From Larix kaempferi (taxonomy: Eukaryota; Streptophyta; Pinopsida; Pinales; Pinaceae), in contig BSBM01000994.1 in assembly GCA_027924585.1 (NCBI GenBank), positions 11,601,001-11,665,000 on the forward strand: a DNA stretch of 64,000 bases, written 5' to 3'. The notes under the pieces are model-generated. The model ran no database searches. It had not been told where the DNA came from and saw only the letters and a list, made by a program, of their open reading frames with translations. Made by a program: the position numbers and the translations under genes. Below, one piece after another: positions 10,970 to 20,358 of the stretch. The stretch's first letter is position 1, and every line of letters starts with the position of its first letter.

Positions 10970-11573
10970 TGTTGATGTATATGTAACTTCAGAATGTATT
11001 TCATCTATGTATTTCATATATATATTTATTTGACCCTTGTAAGAGATGTGTTATTCTTCTATAAGGAAGTGTCGTCATGTGGATTGACAAGTGTCGCAAG
11101 TGTGTGTACTTGCCGATGGGTTATTATACCACCATGTGTGGGGTCAGCCCTAAAATATATATTATATTGTGGATGTATCTAGATACAAGTCGGCCCCATA
11201 GTGTAATTGGGCAAACAGGTTAGTATAAATAGAGATCGAGAGATCTCTATTTTGATCATTCAGAAAGTCACACTTCTCTCACTCAGAAAGTGGCACACTA
11301 GTGAGGAGGAGGATCATCTGCTACTGGGAGACTATCTCAGTGTATTTTGGTTGTACTTTGGTTGAGCCATTGCTCTCTCTATCTTTGAGGAAGTTGTGGG
11401 GTTTTTCACCTTAGGGTTTTCCCCACAAAAACTATGTGTCTCTTGTCTTTCATGCTTTTGATTCTTTTGATGCTTGCTATGCTTATTGTGATTGTTATGC
11501 ATTGATATACTATATATGTTATTCTCTCATTGAAGATCCTAGAGTATTGTGAATTAATGGTCAAAATTTAACA
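10970..11573 (+). mobile_element. 5' LTR of copia element 2
   Basis: A 604-bp LTR from TGTTGATGTATATG to AATTTAACA. It contains a TATA box, TATAAATAG, at 11224-11232, followed about 40 bp later by a cluster of short CACTTCTCTCACTC motifs that would lie in the transcribed R region. The copy at 20359-20968 has TTTAAATAC instead of the TATA box. Confidence 0.95.
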
Positions 11574-11585
11574 TGGTATCAGAGC
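11574..11585 (+). promoter_or_regulatory. Primer-binding site of copia element 2
   Basis: TGGTATCAGAGC, complementary to the 3' end of plant initiator tRNA-Met, begins at the base after the LTR. This is the standard copia arrangement. Confidence 0.95.
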
Positions 11586-12146
11586 TAACCTGAGAAGAAG
11601 ACATTTTGTAGTGACAGAAACTTGAGTTTCTTGTTTATTGGGTTTCTCTCCATAGATTTTGGAAAATCAGTATAGTAGATTGACTCTACTCATCAAGGCG
11701 AATCCATCTATCCAATTAGAATTCAATTCTGAGCATTTCAGATTTGGCCCTAAAAATTAGGGTTTCCACAAAAATAGGAATTTTTGAAATCTGAAGACAT
11801 AGCTGGAAGCTCCTTGCAACAATCGAAGTTTAGAGCTTTAGATCGATATTTTTGGCTGGGTAGATCTCCAGGAAACTCAAACCCTAATTCAAGGCTCTCC
11901 CTAGTGAACCTGGGAGGACAAAAAGTCAAATATGAAGGGTAAAAATTTGCTGATCTCAAATTTTGAATGCACCAGGATGATCAGCTCATCAAGGCACATC
12001 TTTCTATCTTTTCAGAAAGTTGAAATTCACATTTTGAATTTTTAGGGTTTTTCTGACAAACCCTAATCCAGGACCAGATTCAGTTTTCAGCATTTCAAGT
12101 GGTAAGGCCTAAATCTTTTCTATTTCCATTTGAAGTACTCTTTAAA
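11586..12146 (+). other. Copia element 2 leader
   Basis: This is untranslated sequence between the primer site and the gag ATG at 12147. Short phrases recur in it (AACCCTAAT..AGG and CATCAAGGC.A.TC). No open frame of interest and no additional gene was seen. Confidence 0.7.
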
Positions 12147-12278
12147 ATGTCTCACCACACGAAGCTTGAGGATAAGCTTGAAGGGGCTGATAACTTCCGA
12201 GCTTGGAAGTATAGGATTGGGTTAATCATGGAAGAGAATGAGTTGGACTCATATATAAAAGAAGACATCCCACTTATA
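12147..12278 (+). pseudogene. gag: Copia element 2: Gag N-terminus, cut by foldback element
   Basis: The frame starts MSHHTKLEDKLEGADNFRAW, followed by KYRIGLIMEENELDSYI, a typical copia Gag start with the conserved W-K-.R segment. It is open for 44 codons and is broken at 12279 by the inverted-repeat element; the capsid resumes at 15201. The start codon is the first in the right frame after the leader. Confidence 0.85.
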
Positions 12279-13377
12279 CTATGAAACGAGAACTCGACAC
12301 AGTTCTCGTTTTTCTCTCTCCTAATTTTAGTAGCTATTTTTACCTCCGTTTCAAAAAGGGTTGATGCCAGTATCACACATTTTCATTTTGAGGCATTTTT
12401 TTGGGCCTTTGACACATCTTTATTGTAAAGTATTTTTAATTTCTATTTTCAAGTGTGTTTTTTAGAAATTTAACAAAAAACATACATTTAGAAGCTAGCT
12501 ATAATGAAAAACACATAGATTTTCGAAATTTATCTTTAAAATTTAATCATAAATAATATATTTTTATGGAAAAAATAGTAAACAAATTGAGAAAAAGAAG
12601 ACATTTAAACCCATTTTTAACAGATTTTTAGTCATTTTGTATAAAAATGATACTATTTCATATTATTTTTCATAATATTTAACCACCTAACCAATTATTA
12701 TTAAAATTTAAAAAAAAAAATATTTTAAAAAATTACATTGCCCCTTTCTACCCTAACCTTATCCCTACCCCCCCATAAACTATTACAAAAGTTAAAAAAA
12801 ATAAGTATAATGCGTCCCTTCTACCCTAACCCCCTAACAAACTATTAATAATTTTTTTTAAAAATTACATTTAAAAAAATAATTACATATCCTACCCTAA
12901 CCCCTCAACCAACCATTAATAAACATTTAAAAATACAAAGTACATTTCCGAATGCTCTAGCCCCCTACATTACCCCCTACCTTAGCCACCCGAAAATTAC
13001 ATTTCTTAATGCCTTACCCACTACCCCATTACCCCTCACACATCGTTTTAACTAAAAACAATTTAAAACCCAACTTTAAAAAATTAAAAAATTAAAAAAA
13101 AAACCTAAACTTAAAAAATAAAAAATAAAACCTAAACTTTACAAAAAAAAAAAACCAAAACACAAACTAGACTTTACAAATTAAAAAAAAAAAACTTTAA
13201 AAAAATAAATTTAAAAACAAATTTAAAATTTAAAAAAAACTTTAAAAAAAAAATTAAAAATTAAAAAAAAAAACCAAACTTTACCAAAAAAAAAAATTCA
13301 AAATCAAAATTAAAAAAAACAAAAATTTAAAAATTAAACAAAAAAAAATTAAAAATAAAAAAAAAAAAACAAAAATC

Positions 13378-14050
13378 GCCCCCCCATGTGCGCCCAAAGG
13401 GCCGACCCGCGGGGGAAGCTCGATGCCGGGCATCGAGCCTCCCCCGCGGGGCGGCCCTTTGGGCGCCCACGGGGGCGGAGCCAGCGCCCGCCGCCCACTT
13501 TTGGGCGGGCGGGCGCTGGCTCCGCCCCCGTGGGCGCCCAAAGGGCCGCCCCGCGGCGGAGGCTCGATGCCGGGCATCGAGCCTCCGCCGCGGGGCGGCC
13601 CTTTGGGCGCCCACGGGGGCGGAGCCAGCGCCCGCCGCCCACTTTTGGGCGGGCGGGCGCTGGCTCCGCCCCCGTGGGCGCCCAAAGGGCCGCCCCGCGG
13701 CGGAGGCTCGATGCCCGGCATCGAGCCTCCGCCGCGGGGCGGCCCTTTGGGCGCCCACGGGGGCGGAGCCAGCGCCCGCCCGCCCACTTTTGGGCCGGCG
13801 GGCGCTGGCTCCGCCCCCGTGGGCGCCCAAAGGGCCGCCCCGCGGCGGAGGCTCGATGCCCGGCATCGAGCCTCCGCCGCGGGGCGGCCCTTTGGGCGCC
13901 CACGGGGGCGGAGCCAGTGCCCGCCGGCCCAAAAGTGGGCGGGCGGGCGCTGGCTCCGCCCCCGTGGGCGCCCAAAGGGCCGCCCCGCGGCGGAGGCTCG
14001 ATGACGGGCATCGAGCCTCCGCCGCGGGGCGGCCCTTTGGGCGCCCATGG
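13378..14050. repeat. GC-rich tandem array of ~144-bp palindromic units
   Basis: Five near-identical palindromes have centres at 13428, 13572, 13716, 13861 and 14006, so the period is 144-145 bp. Each is centred on CGATGCCSGGCATCG (the last is CGATGACGGGCATCG). Arms are perfect for at least 60 bp where checked around 13572. A second, imperfect palindrome centred on a GCCCACTTTTGGGC motif sits between neighbours, so the array is inverted at two alternating axes. CpG density is extreme compared with the flanks. A diverged partial copy lies at about 14229-14303. Long open frames on both strands arise only from the lack of A+T-containing stop codons. Confidence 0.92.
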
Positions 14051-15023
14051 GGGGTGCAATTTTTGTGTTTTTTTTTGTATTTTTAATTTTTTTTTTTTAA
14101 TTTTTAAATTTTTGTTTTAAATTTTTGTTTTGTTTGATTTTGATTTTTTTTTGTTTGTAAAGTTTATTTTTTTTTTAATTTTTAATTTTTTTTTAAAGTT
14201 TTTTTTTTAATTTTTAATTTATATTTTTGGACGGGCGGATGCTTGCGTCGCCCCCTTGGGCGCCCATAGGGGCCCAAGGGGTTGGAGCCAACATCCGCCC
14301 GTCATTTTTTTTTTTTTAACTTTTAATTTTTTTTTATAAAGTTTTTCTTTTAATTTTTAATTTTTTTTTATAAAGTTTTTCTTTTAATTTTTAATTTGTT
14401 TTTTAATTTTTTTTTGTATAGTTTTTTTTTTAATTTTTAATTTGTTTTTTTTTCTGAAGTCTAGTTCTTTTTTTTTTTTTTTTTGGGTAAAGTTTAGGTT
14501 TTATTTTTTATTTTTTAAGTTTAAGTTTTTATTTTAATTGTTTAATTTTTTTAAGTTGGGTTTTAATTTTTTTTAGTTAAAACAATGTGTGAGGGGCAAT
14601 GGGGGTAACATTGAGGGGTTAACGCACTGGGTAGAGCATTAGAAAATGTAATTTTTGGGCGGTTAAGGTAGGGGGTAACGTAGGGGGCTAGGGAATTAGG
14701 AAATGTACTTTGTTTTTTAAAATGTAATTTTTTCAAACATTTATTAATGGTTTGTTGGGGGGTTAGGGTCAAATATGTAATTATTTTTTTAAATGTAAAT
14801 TTTTAAAAAAATTATTAATAGTTTGTTAGGGGGGTTAAGGTAGGAGAGGCGCATTATAATTTTTTTTTTAACTTCTGTAATAGTTTGTTGAGGGTTTAGG
14901 TTAGGAATTTATTTGTTGAAAACAAAAAATTTCAATTTAGGGGTTGATTTCAAGGTTTTCGTAAACAACCGTATGAGATTTTTAAGCCATGGCTATATTT
15001 TTAACCCAGAGAAAAAAAAACGT

Positions 15024-15145
15024 TGATACTAGTATCAACACTTTTCGATTTGGGGGTTGTTTTTGGTGTTTTTTATGAAAACATGATACTGGCATCGACA
15101 CTTTTTGATTTGGGGGTTGTTTTCGGTGTTTTTTATGCAAAAATG
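15024..15145 (+). repeat. Tandem ~61-bp duplication in the right arm of the foldback element
   Basis: Two adjacent units share GATACT.G.ATC, ACACTTTT.GATTTGGGGG and TTGTTTT.GGTGTTTTTTAT. The matching part of the left arm (about 12360-12410) holds only one related segment, so the duplication post-dates the inverted repeat. Confidence 0.7.
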
Positions 15146-15200
15146 TGAGTTTTTATGGCTAGAGTTCTCGTTCTTAGTATATAGTTCTCGTTTCATAGTA

Positions 15201-15980
15201 TTGCATAAGGAGAACTTGGTCAAGGCAAAGAGAATCATTGTTGATTCTATCAAAGACCATCTCATACCCCATGTGTCTTCTCTAAAGACACCCAAAGAGA
15301 TGTTTAACTCTTTGACCAAGCTATTTGAAGGGAAGAACATAAATCGAAAGATGACCCTGCGGAACCAATTGAAAGGAGTAAAGTTTCAGAATGGAGAAAC
15401 CATTCAATCTTATTTTTCAAGGATCTCCCAGATCAAGTAACAACTAGAAGCAGTGGATGAAATGGTGGAGGATGGTGAAGTTGTCATGTCCACTCTGAAT
15501 GGCTTACCTAGGTCATGGGACTCCTTCATTCAAGGAATCTGTGCAAGAAAGAAGTTGATTTCCTTCAATAAACTAAGGGAAGAATGCTCACAAGAAGAAG
15601 TAAGGCTTGTGGCATGAGAAGAAAAGATGGGGAATGAAGATCAAACTCTCACAGCTCACACCAAGAGAGGGAAGTCCAAGAGAGAGCCATCTCACTCCAA
15701 TAAATCTTCACATCACTTCAAAGAAAGAAGAATATGCTTCACCTGTAATGAGAAAGGACATATTGCCATAAATTGTCCCAAGAACAAGAAGGACAACAAC
15801 AACTTCAACAAGAAGAAGAAGGGCAGCAAAAGAAGGTTTCATGCTCATGCTGCCGAAGATGATGAACCACCCAAGAAGAAGGCTAGGGCAGAAAGTGATG
15901 ATAGTAATGATGACTCATCAAGTGAAGAAGAGTATGTTCTGATCTCTACTCTCATAGGTACTATCTCCCATGGTTGTAAT
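15201..15980 (+). pseudogene. gag: Copia element 2: Gag C-terminal part with zinc knuckle
   Basis: The capsid reading resumes right after the foldback element with LHKENLVKAKRIIVDSI, then TPKEMFNSLTKLFEGKN and MTLRNQLKGVKFQNGETI. Two in-frame stops (about 15438 and 15615) interrupt an otherwise single frame. A nucleocapsid zinc knuckle CFTCNEKGHIAINC lies at about 15738-15779 and fits CX2CX4HX4C. A lysine-rich and then an acidic stretch link it to the protease. Upstream and downstream frames differ by one base across the insertion. Confidence 0.87.
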
Positions 15981-16268
15981 GATTGGTTAATTGACAGTGG
16001 GGCTTCCAAACACATGACTGGGTTTAAGGAATCTTTTGTGAACCTATCTGAACATGAATCACCCCATAAGGTGAAACTTGGGGAGGATTATCAATACCCA
16101 ATCAAAGGAAGTGGTGAAGCCTCCTACAACCTAGATTCTAGAAAATCTTTGAAGATGAAAGAAGTCCTTTATGTACCTAGGCTCAAGAAGAACTTACTCT
16201 CCATCTCTGCATTGGATGCAAAAGGTATGAGGGTTGCATTTGTGGATGGCCAAAGGGAAAGACCATAG
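15981..16268 (+). pseudogene. pol: Copia element 2: aspartic protease
   Basis: The catalytic motif WLIDSGASKHMTG is intact near 15985, with the D-S-G-A active-site loop. It is followed by VKLGEDYQYPIKGSGEA and VLYVPRLKKNLLSISAL, the usual protease-to-integrase transition. The frame ends at a TAG at 16266. The true reading continues one frame over, because 16250-16280 has a frameshift within WPKGKTIDDAVV. Confidence 0.85.
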
Positions 16269-16279
16269 ATGATGCAGTA

Positions 16280-17227
16280 GTGATTGGAGAGCAAGAGGGA
16301 GGTTTGTTTAAATTGAAGGGACAACCTGAGCATGCCATGGTGCATGAATCCATGGAGCCAAGTGAACTTTGGCATAGAAGACTTGCTCATATGCACTATA
16401 GGGCACTTCCAATTGCAAGCAAGGCTGTAGAGGGTCTTCCTAAAATCAAGACCAAACATGAAGGTGTTTTCAAAGGATGTGCAAAAGGTAAGAACATTAA
16501 GAAGGCTTTCCCAAGCAGTGAGAGCAAGGCAAAGGATATCCTAGAAATCATCCACTCATATGTATGTGGTCCTATGTCATCCAGTTCTCTAAGTGGGTAT
16601 GTTTACTATGTCTCATTTATTGATGACTTCTCCAGGAAGACTTGGGTCTACTTCTTGAAGAACAAAGATGAGGTACTTGATAAGTTCAAGGAATTCAAAA
16701 CCTTGATGGAGAATCAAACTAACAAGAAGATCAAAACATTCAGATCCGACAATGGTGGAGAATTCACCTTAGGTGACTTCAAGAAGCTTTGCAGTGACTC
16801 AGCAATTAAGAGGGAGTTGACTACTCCTTACAATCCACAACAGAATGGAGTTGCAGAAAGGAAGAATAGAACAATCATGGAAGCAGCAAGAGCAATGCTA
16901 CATGACTAGGATCTACCTATGCATCTATGGGCAGAAGCAGTTAGAACAGCTGTATATGTGCAAAATAGAACACCCCACAAGATATTAGACATCAAGATAC
17001 CAGAAGAGGTCCTTTATGGTAAGAAACCTGAAGTCAGCCATCTCAAAATATTTGGTTGTCCAGTATACACTCATGTCCCAAAGGAAAAGAGGACTAAACT
17101 AGATCCTTCAGGAAAGAAGGGTATCTTTGTGGGTTACAGTGAAAGCTCGAAGGCTTACAGAATATACTTTCCAGGGTTCAAGAAGATTGATGTCAGCAAG
17201 GATGAATATAAGTTCAAGGACAGATAA
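16280..17227 (+). pseudogene. pol: Copia element 2: integrase
   Basis: The zinc-binding module is present (LWHRRLAHMHYRAL and GVFKGCAKGK; the first Cys of the usual CxxC pair is F-K-G-C, so it is weakened). The catalytic core has FIDDFSRKTWVYFLKNKDEV, FRSDNGGEFTLGDF and NGVAERKNRTIMEAARAML, so the DDE triad is complete. One in-frame TAG at 16907 replaces a likely Gln codon. The following HLWAEAVRTAVYVQNRTP and VSHLKIFGC..Y.HVPKEKR are the normal C-terminal segments. The frame ends at 17225-17227. Confidence 0.9.
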
Positions 17228-17945
17228 TCCAGGAAGCACAGATTAAGAGGGTGCACACTCCAGCAGTTCCTGCAAGGATACAGATTTTCAGAGGGAGTTG
17301 ACCATCTTCCTACATTCCACAACAGAAAGGTGTAGAAGAAGCTACTTCAGTAGCTCCTGCCAGGAAGCAAAGACTTAGAGGGAGTCCACCCAACAAACAA
17401 ACAAAGATAAGTATTTCAATTATCATTTCTTTCCTATTTTTGTTTAAATATTATTATGCTTAGGAGATGTATTGTGCATATTAGAATGATTGCATTAATG
17501 AATAGGATACTACTAATATGCATGTGATGGGTAAGTGGCCTATGGCACTATACAACATTGCAGTGCTACTTATCTAGAATGAAACCTCTTTGCTGACATG
17601 TTGGGAGTAGTTCAAACTCTTAACAATGTTCTGGTAGAGACTGGAAGGCATCTAGAAAGTTGTGGAACATGGATAAATGTTGTATTGAAGCATTGGCTAA
17701 GATAACTGCATGACTGCATGACATATTTATTTATGTGCAAAGAATTTGTTTTGAAAATTATGAGATGTTTCTAATCATGTAATTTAACTTGTTTTGTAGG
17801 AAAGACCGTATATCTTCCAGCAACAAAGATATCTATTGAAGATATTGAAGTTCCCAGGATTTGGGATGAAGAAATGGAATGCCATGATCCGTCGATCATG
17901 AAGAAGATGTTTGGGATGTAGTCCCAAGACCTGACGAGGAGTCAC
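17228..17945 (+). other. Copia element 2 integrase-RT linker with intron-like non-coding stretch
   Basis: The first ~170 bp encode a repeat-bearing linker (ARKQRLRGSP-like, seen twice around 17230 and 17363). From about 17410 to 17800 the sequence is AT-rich with stops in all frames. It ends in a good splice-acceptor-like tract, TTGTTTTGTAG, at about 17790-17800. Coding resemblance returns near 17945. The N-terminal half of RT is missing. Confidence 0.5.
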
Positions 17946-18893
17946 ATGTGTGCAGATTGAAGAAAGCCTTGTATGGCTTGTAGCAAGCTCCCAGAACTTG
18001 GTGTGATACAAAGAGGAAGCTCGCTGCTGAATTCGATATGAAAGATTTGGGAATGATGCATTATTTCCTGGGTATGGAGGTGAGGTAGAGTGTAGGTGGG
18101 ATCTTCCTTGGTCAAGGGAAGCACAGAGTAGATATCCTGAAGAGATTTAGGATGATGGATTGTAAGGCCATGGCTACACCTATGGCATCGAATCTGAAGC
18201 TTCTATGTGATGCTTCGTCTGAGCCGGTTGATGTCTCTATGTATCGTCAAATGATTGGGTCCTTGATGTACCTGACGAACACGAGACCGGATATTTGCTT
18301 TGCTGTGAACACATTGATCCAATTCCTGATGGATCTGAGGAGAGTTCACCTGGTTGCAGTAAAGCATGTTCTGAGGTACCTGAAGGGTACAGTGGATTAT
18401 GGGCTCAAGTATGAAGCAAATCAAAAGTTTAACCTATAGGGTTATGTTGATTCAGATTGGGGGTGGCAGTGCTGCAGATAGGAAGAACACATCTGGATGC
18501 TGCTTCAGTATGGGATCAAGTGTGATCTCTTGGTTTAGCAGGAAGCAGTCCTGTGTAGCACTGAGTACAGCTGAGGCAGAGTATGTTGCAGCCTGTTCAG
18601 CTAGTTGTGAGGCAATATGGCTACCGAAGCTACTGTCTGAGTTACTTAATCTCCCATTGGATGCTACTGGTATCTTATGTGATAACCAGAGTTGTGTGAA
18701 GCCCAATGTTTCATGATAGGTTGAAACACATAGAGATCAAATATCACTATATCAGGGATATGGTGCAGAGAGGAGCTGTGAAGCTCCTGTATGTTGCGAT
18801 GGACAAGCAGATTGCAGATGTGCTGACGAAGCCACTAGCCAGGGTGAAGCTCGAGTACTTTAGGGAGAGGCTTGGTGTTCTTTAGATCGAGGA
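17946..18893 (+). pseudogene. pol: Copia element 2: RT C-terminus and RNase H (catalytic RT core deleted)
   Basis: The reading is VCRLKKALYGL(stop)QAPRTW and then jumps directly to KLAAEFDMKDLGMMHYFLGMEV. The intervening segment that carries the YVDD box in all active copia elements is absent. The thumb/connection follows (MIGSLMYLTNTRPDICFAVN and VKHVLRYLKGT). RNase H comes next with VDSDWGGSAADRKNTSGC, STAEAEYVAACSASCEAIWL and LCDNQSC, keeping the D, E and D residues. Frameshifts occur near 18430 and 18712. It ends at ERLGVL followed by a stop near 18885. Such a copy could not make cDNA by itself. Confidence 0.9.
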
Positions 18894-19027
18894 CACTTCA
18901 AGGAAAAAGTGATGGACACATTTGCTGAAGCCATTCCAAGCATGTTGGAAGGAGGATCCTTCACATGGCTGTGGATGTAAGCGTTGTATGATGAGCATCA
19001 GGATGATGTTCTAGTTTCTGCTTTGTA
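18894..19027 (+). other. Copia element 2 3' untranslated start
   Basis: Non-coding sequence following the pol stop and preceding the minisatellites. Nothing further was recognised. Confidence 0.5.
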
Positions 19028-19299
19028 TGATCAGTTGGATCATTTATATGTATATGTATGTAAGCATCATGTTGGATGCTGGGTATGATCAGTTGGATCA
19101 TTTATATGTATGTACACATCATGTTGGATACTGGATATGATCACTTGCATCATTTATATGTATGTATGCATCATGTTGGATGCTGGATATGATTAGTTAG
19201 ATCATTTATATGTATGTACGCATCATGTTGGATGTTGGATATGATCGGTTGGATCATTTGTATGTATTTTGTATATGCATCATGTTGGATGCTTGGATA
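19028..19299 (+). repeat. Minisatellite A in copia element 2, five units of 52-58 bp
   Basis: Units begin at 19028, 19086, 19138, 19190 and 19242. Each reads TGATCAGTTGGATCATTTAT, then TGTATGTA..CATCATGTTGG and AT.CTGGATA, with small changes. Each unit contains the partly palindromic GATCAGTTGGATC. Shorter related words (GATGATCAGGATGATCATG, GTGGATAC) continue to about 19510. Confidence 0.9.
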
Positions 19300-19547
19300 A
19301 TGTATTTGTATATGTACCAAGTGGATACACTATGTATGATGATATGTATCAGGTAGATACTTGGTGTGCATCAGATGGATGCATTGTATGATCAGGGTGA
19401 TCATGGATGACAAGCTTCTTCAGATGACATGCAGTAGGATGTTGCAGTGATGATGATCAGGATGATCATGTGTACATCAAGATGATGTATGATGAGTATC
19501 AAGATGATACTTTTTGGCTGTGGATCAGGTTGTGCAAATTAGCATGT

Positions 19548-20110
19548 CTGGGAGATCCTATAGGTCAGAGTTGTGTACCCGTAATAGCCTGGGATTCTCT
19601 TTCGAGACATTGATCTGGGAGGACATGTAATTTGTGCCCTGGGAGATCTTCAAGTCGGAGTTGTGTATCCGTAACATCCTGAGATGCTCTTGTGAGGTTT
19701 TGTCCTATGGCATGTAATTTGATCCTGGGAGATCTGGACAGGATGAAAAAGGCCTTAGATGCTTCAACCAAGTTTTGCATGACCACATCTAATTTGCTCC
19801 TGGGAGATCTGGACAGGATGAAAAAGGCCTCAGATGCTTCAGCTAGGTTTTGTGGTGGGCCACATGTAATTTGCTTCTGGGAGATCTAGACAGGATGAAA
19901 AAGGCCTCAGATGCTTCAGCCAGGTTTTGTGGTGAGATCACATGTAATGTGCTCCTCGGAGATCCGATAGGTAGAGCTGTGTGCTCGTAATAGCTTGGGA
20001 TGCTTCGGCCAGGTTTTGTGATGGGTCACATGTAATGTGCTCCTGGGAGATCCGACAGGTAGAGCTGTGTGCTCGTAATAGCCTGGGATGCTGTAGCCAG
20101 GTTTTGTGAC
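19548..20110 (+). repeat. Minisatellite B in copia element 2, seven units of 75-91 bp
   Basis: Units start with CTGGGAGATC (or CTCGGAGATC) at 19548, 19639, 19725, 19800, 19877, 19955 and 20043. The middle three share GGACAGGATGAAAAAGGCCT and are nearly identical; the outer ones share GAGTTGTGT or GAGCTGTGT and CGTAATAGC. All end with an ACATGTAAT-type word. The array lies just upstream of the 3' LTR, in what would be the transcribed 3' region. Confidence 0.9.
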
Positions 20111-20349
20111 GCACGTAATAAGTCTTGAGGATTCCACAGTATGGCTAGTGATGATGAAGACCTGCAGATAGTGGGCCTACATCCAGTATGAAAAAGGACT
20201 GGCTCTGTAGAACTTCCTATGACGAGTAGAGTCAGATATTGGTTGAGATAGCAGAAGTAGTGACGATGATGATGATGATGCATCAATGACAATGATCCTA
20301 AGAAGAAGACTTGTCTAGGAGAACTGTGTCGAGAAATACCTTCCTAGTT

Positions 20350-20358
20350 AAGAGGGAG
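20350..20358 (+). promoter_or_regulatory. Polypurine tract of copia element 2
   Basis: AAGAGGGAG abuts the 3' LTR start TGTTGATG at 20359, as required for plus-strand priming. Confidence 0.9.

Larger units (their letters stand above)
12279..15198. mobile_element. Long-inverted-repeat (foldback-like) element with GC-rich palindromic core
   Basis: This 2.9 kb insertion is in copia 2 gag. Its ends are exact inverted repeats of at least 16 bp (CTATGAAACGAGAACT at 12279; its complement ends at 15198). A TA lies on each side (12277-12278 and 15199-15200), which would fit a TA target duplication of the Tc1/mariner kind. The inverted similarity continues inward for about 1.1 kb per arm. For example 13030-13135 and the complement of about 14475-14625 match at roughly 90% by eye. 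The arms are very AT-rich with homopolymer A/T runs. The centre, about 13378-14050, is GC-rich. No transposase gene is present, so it is non-autonomous. Confidence 0.85.

Noticed and set aside
12740-12920. Telomere-like CCCTAACC words
   Set aside because: The words are scattered and irregular within the AT-rich arms of the foldback element, with mirrored GGTTAGG words in the other arm. There is no array of the plant telomere unit.
13281-14120. Six overlapping long open frames (190-255 codons) on both strands, rich in Gly, Pro, Ala, Arg
   Set aside because: They arise because the GC-rich repeat has no stop codons in any frame. All frames are open at once and simply translate the 144-bp palindromic unit repeatedly, and the starts and ends lie in poly-A/T tracts.
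15035-15440. Frame running from the foldback right arm into copia 2 gag as if it were one gene
   Set aside because: The first ~30 codons are inverted-repeat sequence; genuine Gag homology starts only after 15201.
19028-20110. Regular repeats that might be taken for a CRISPR array
   Set aside because: The units are direct tandem repeats without unique spacers, in a plant retrotransposon 3' region.
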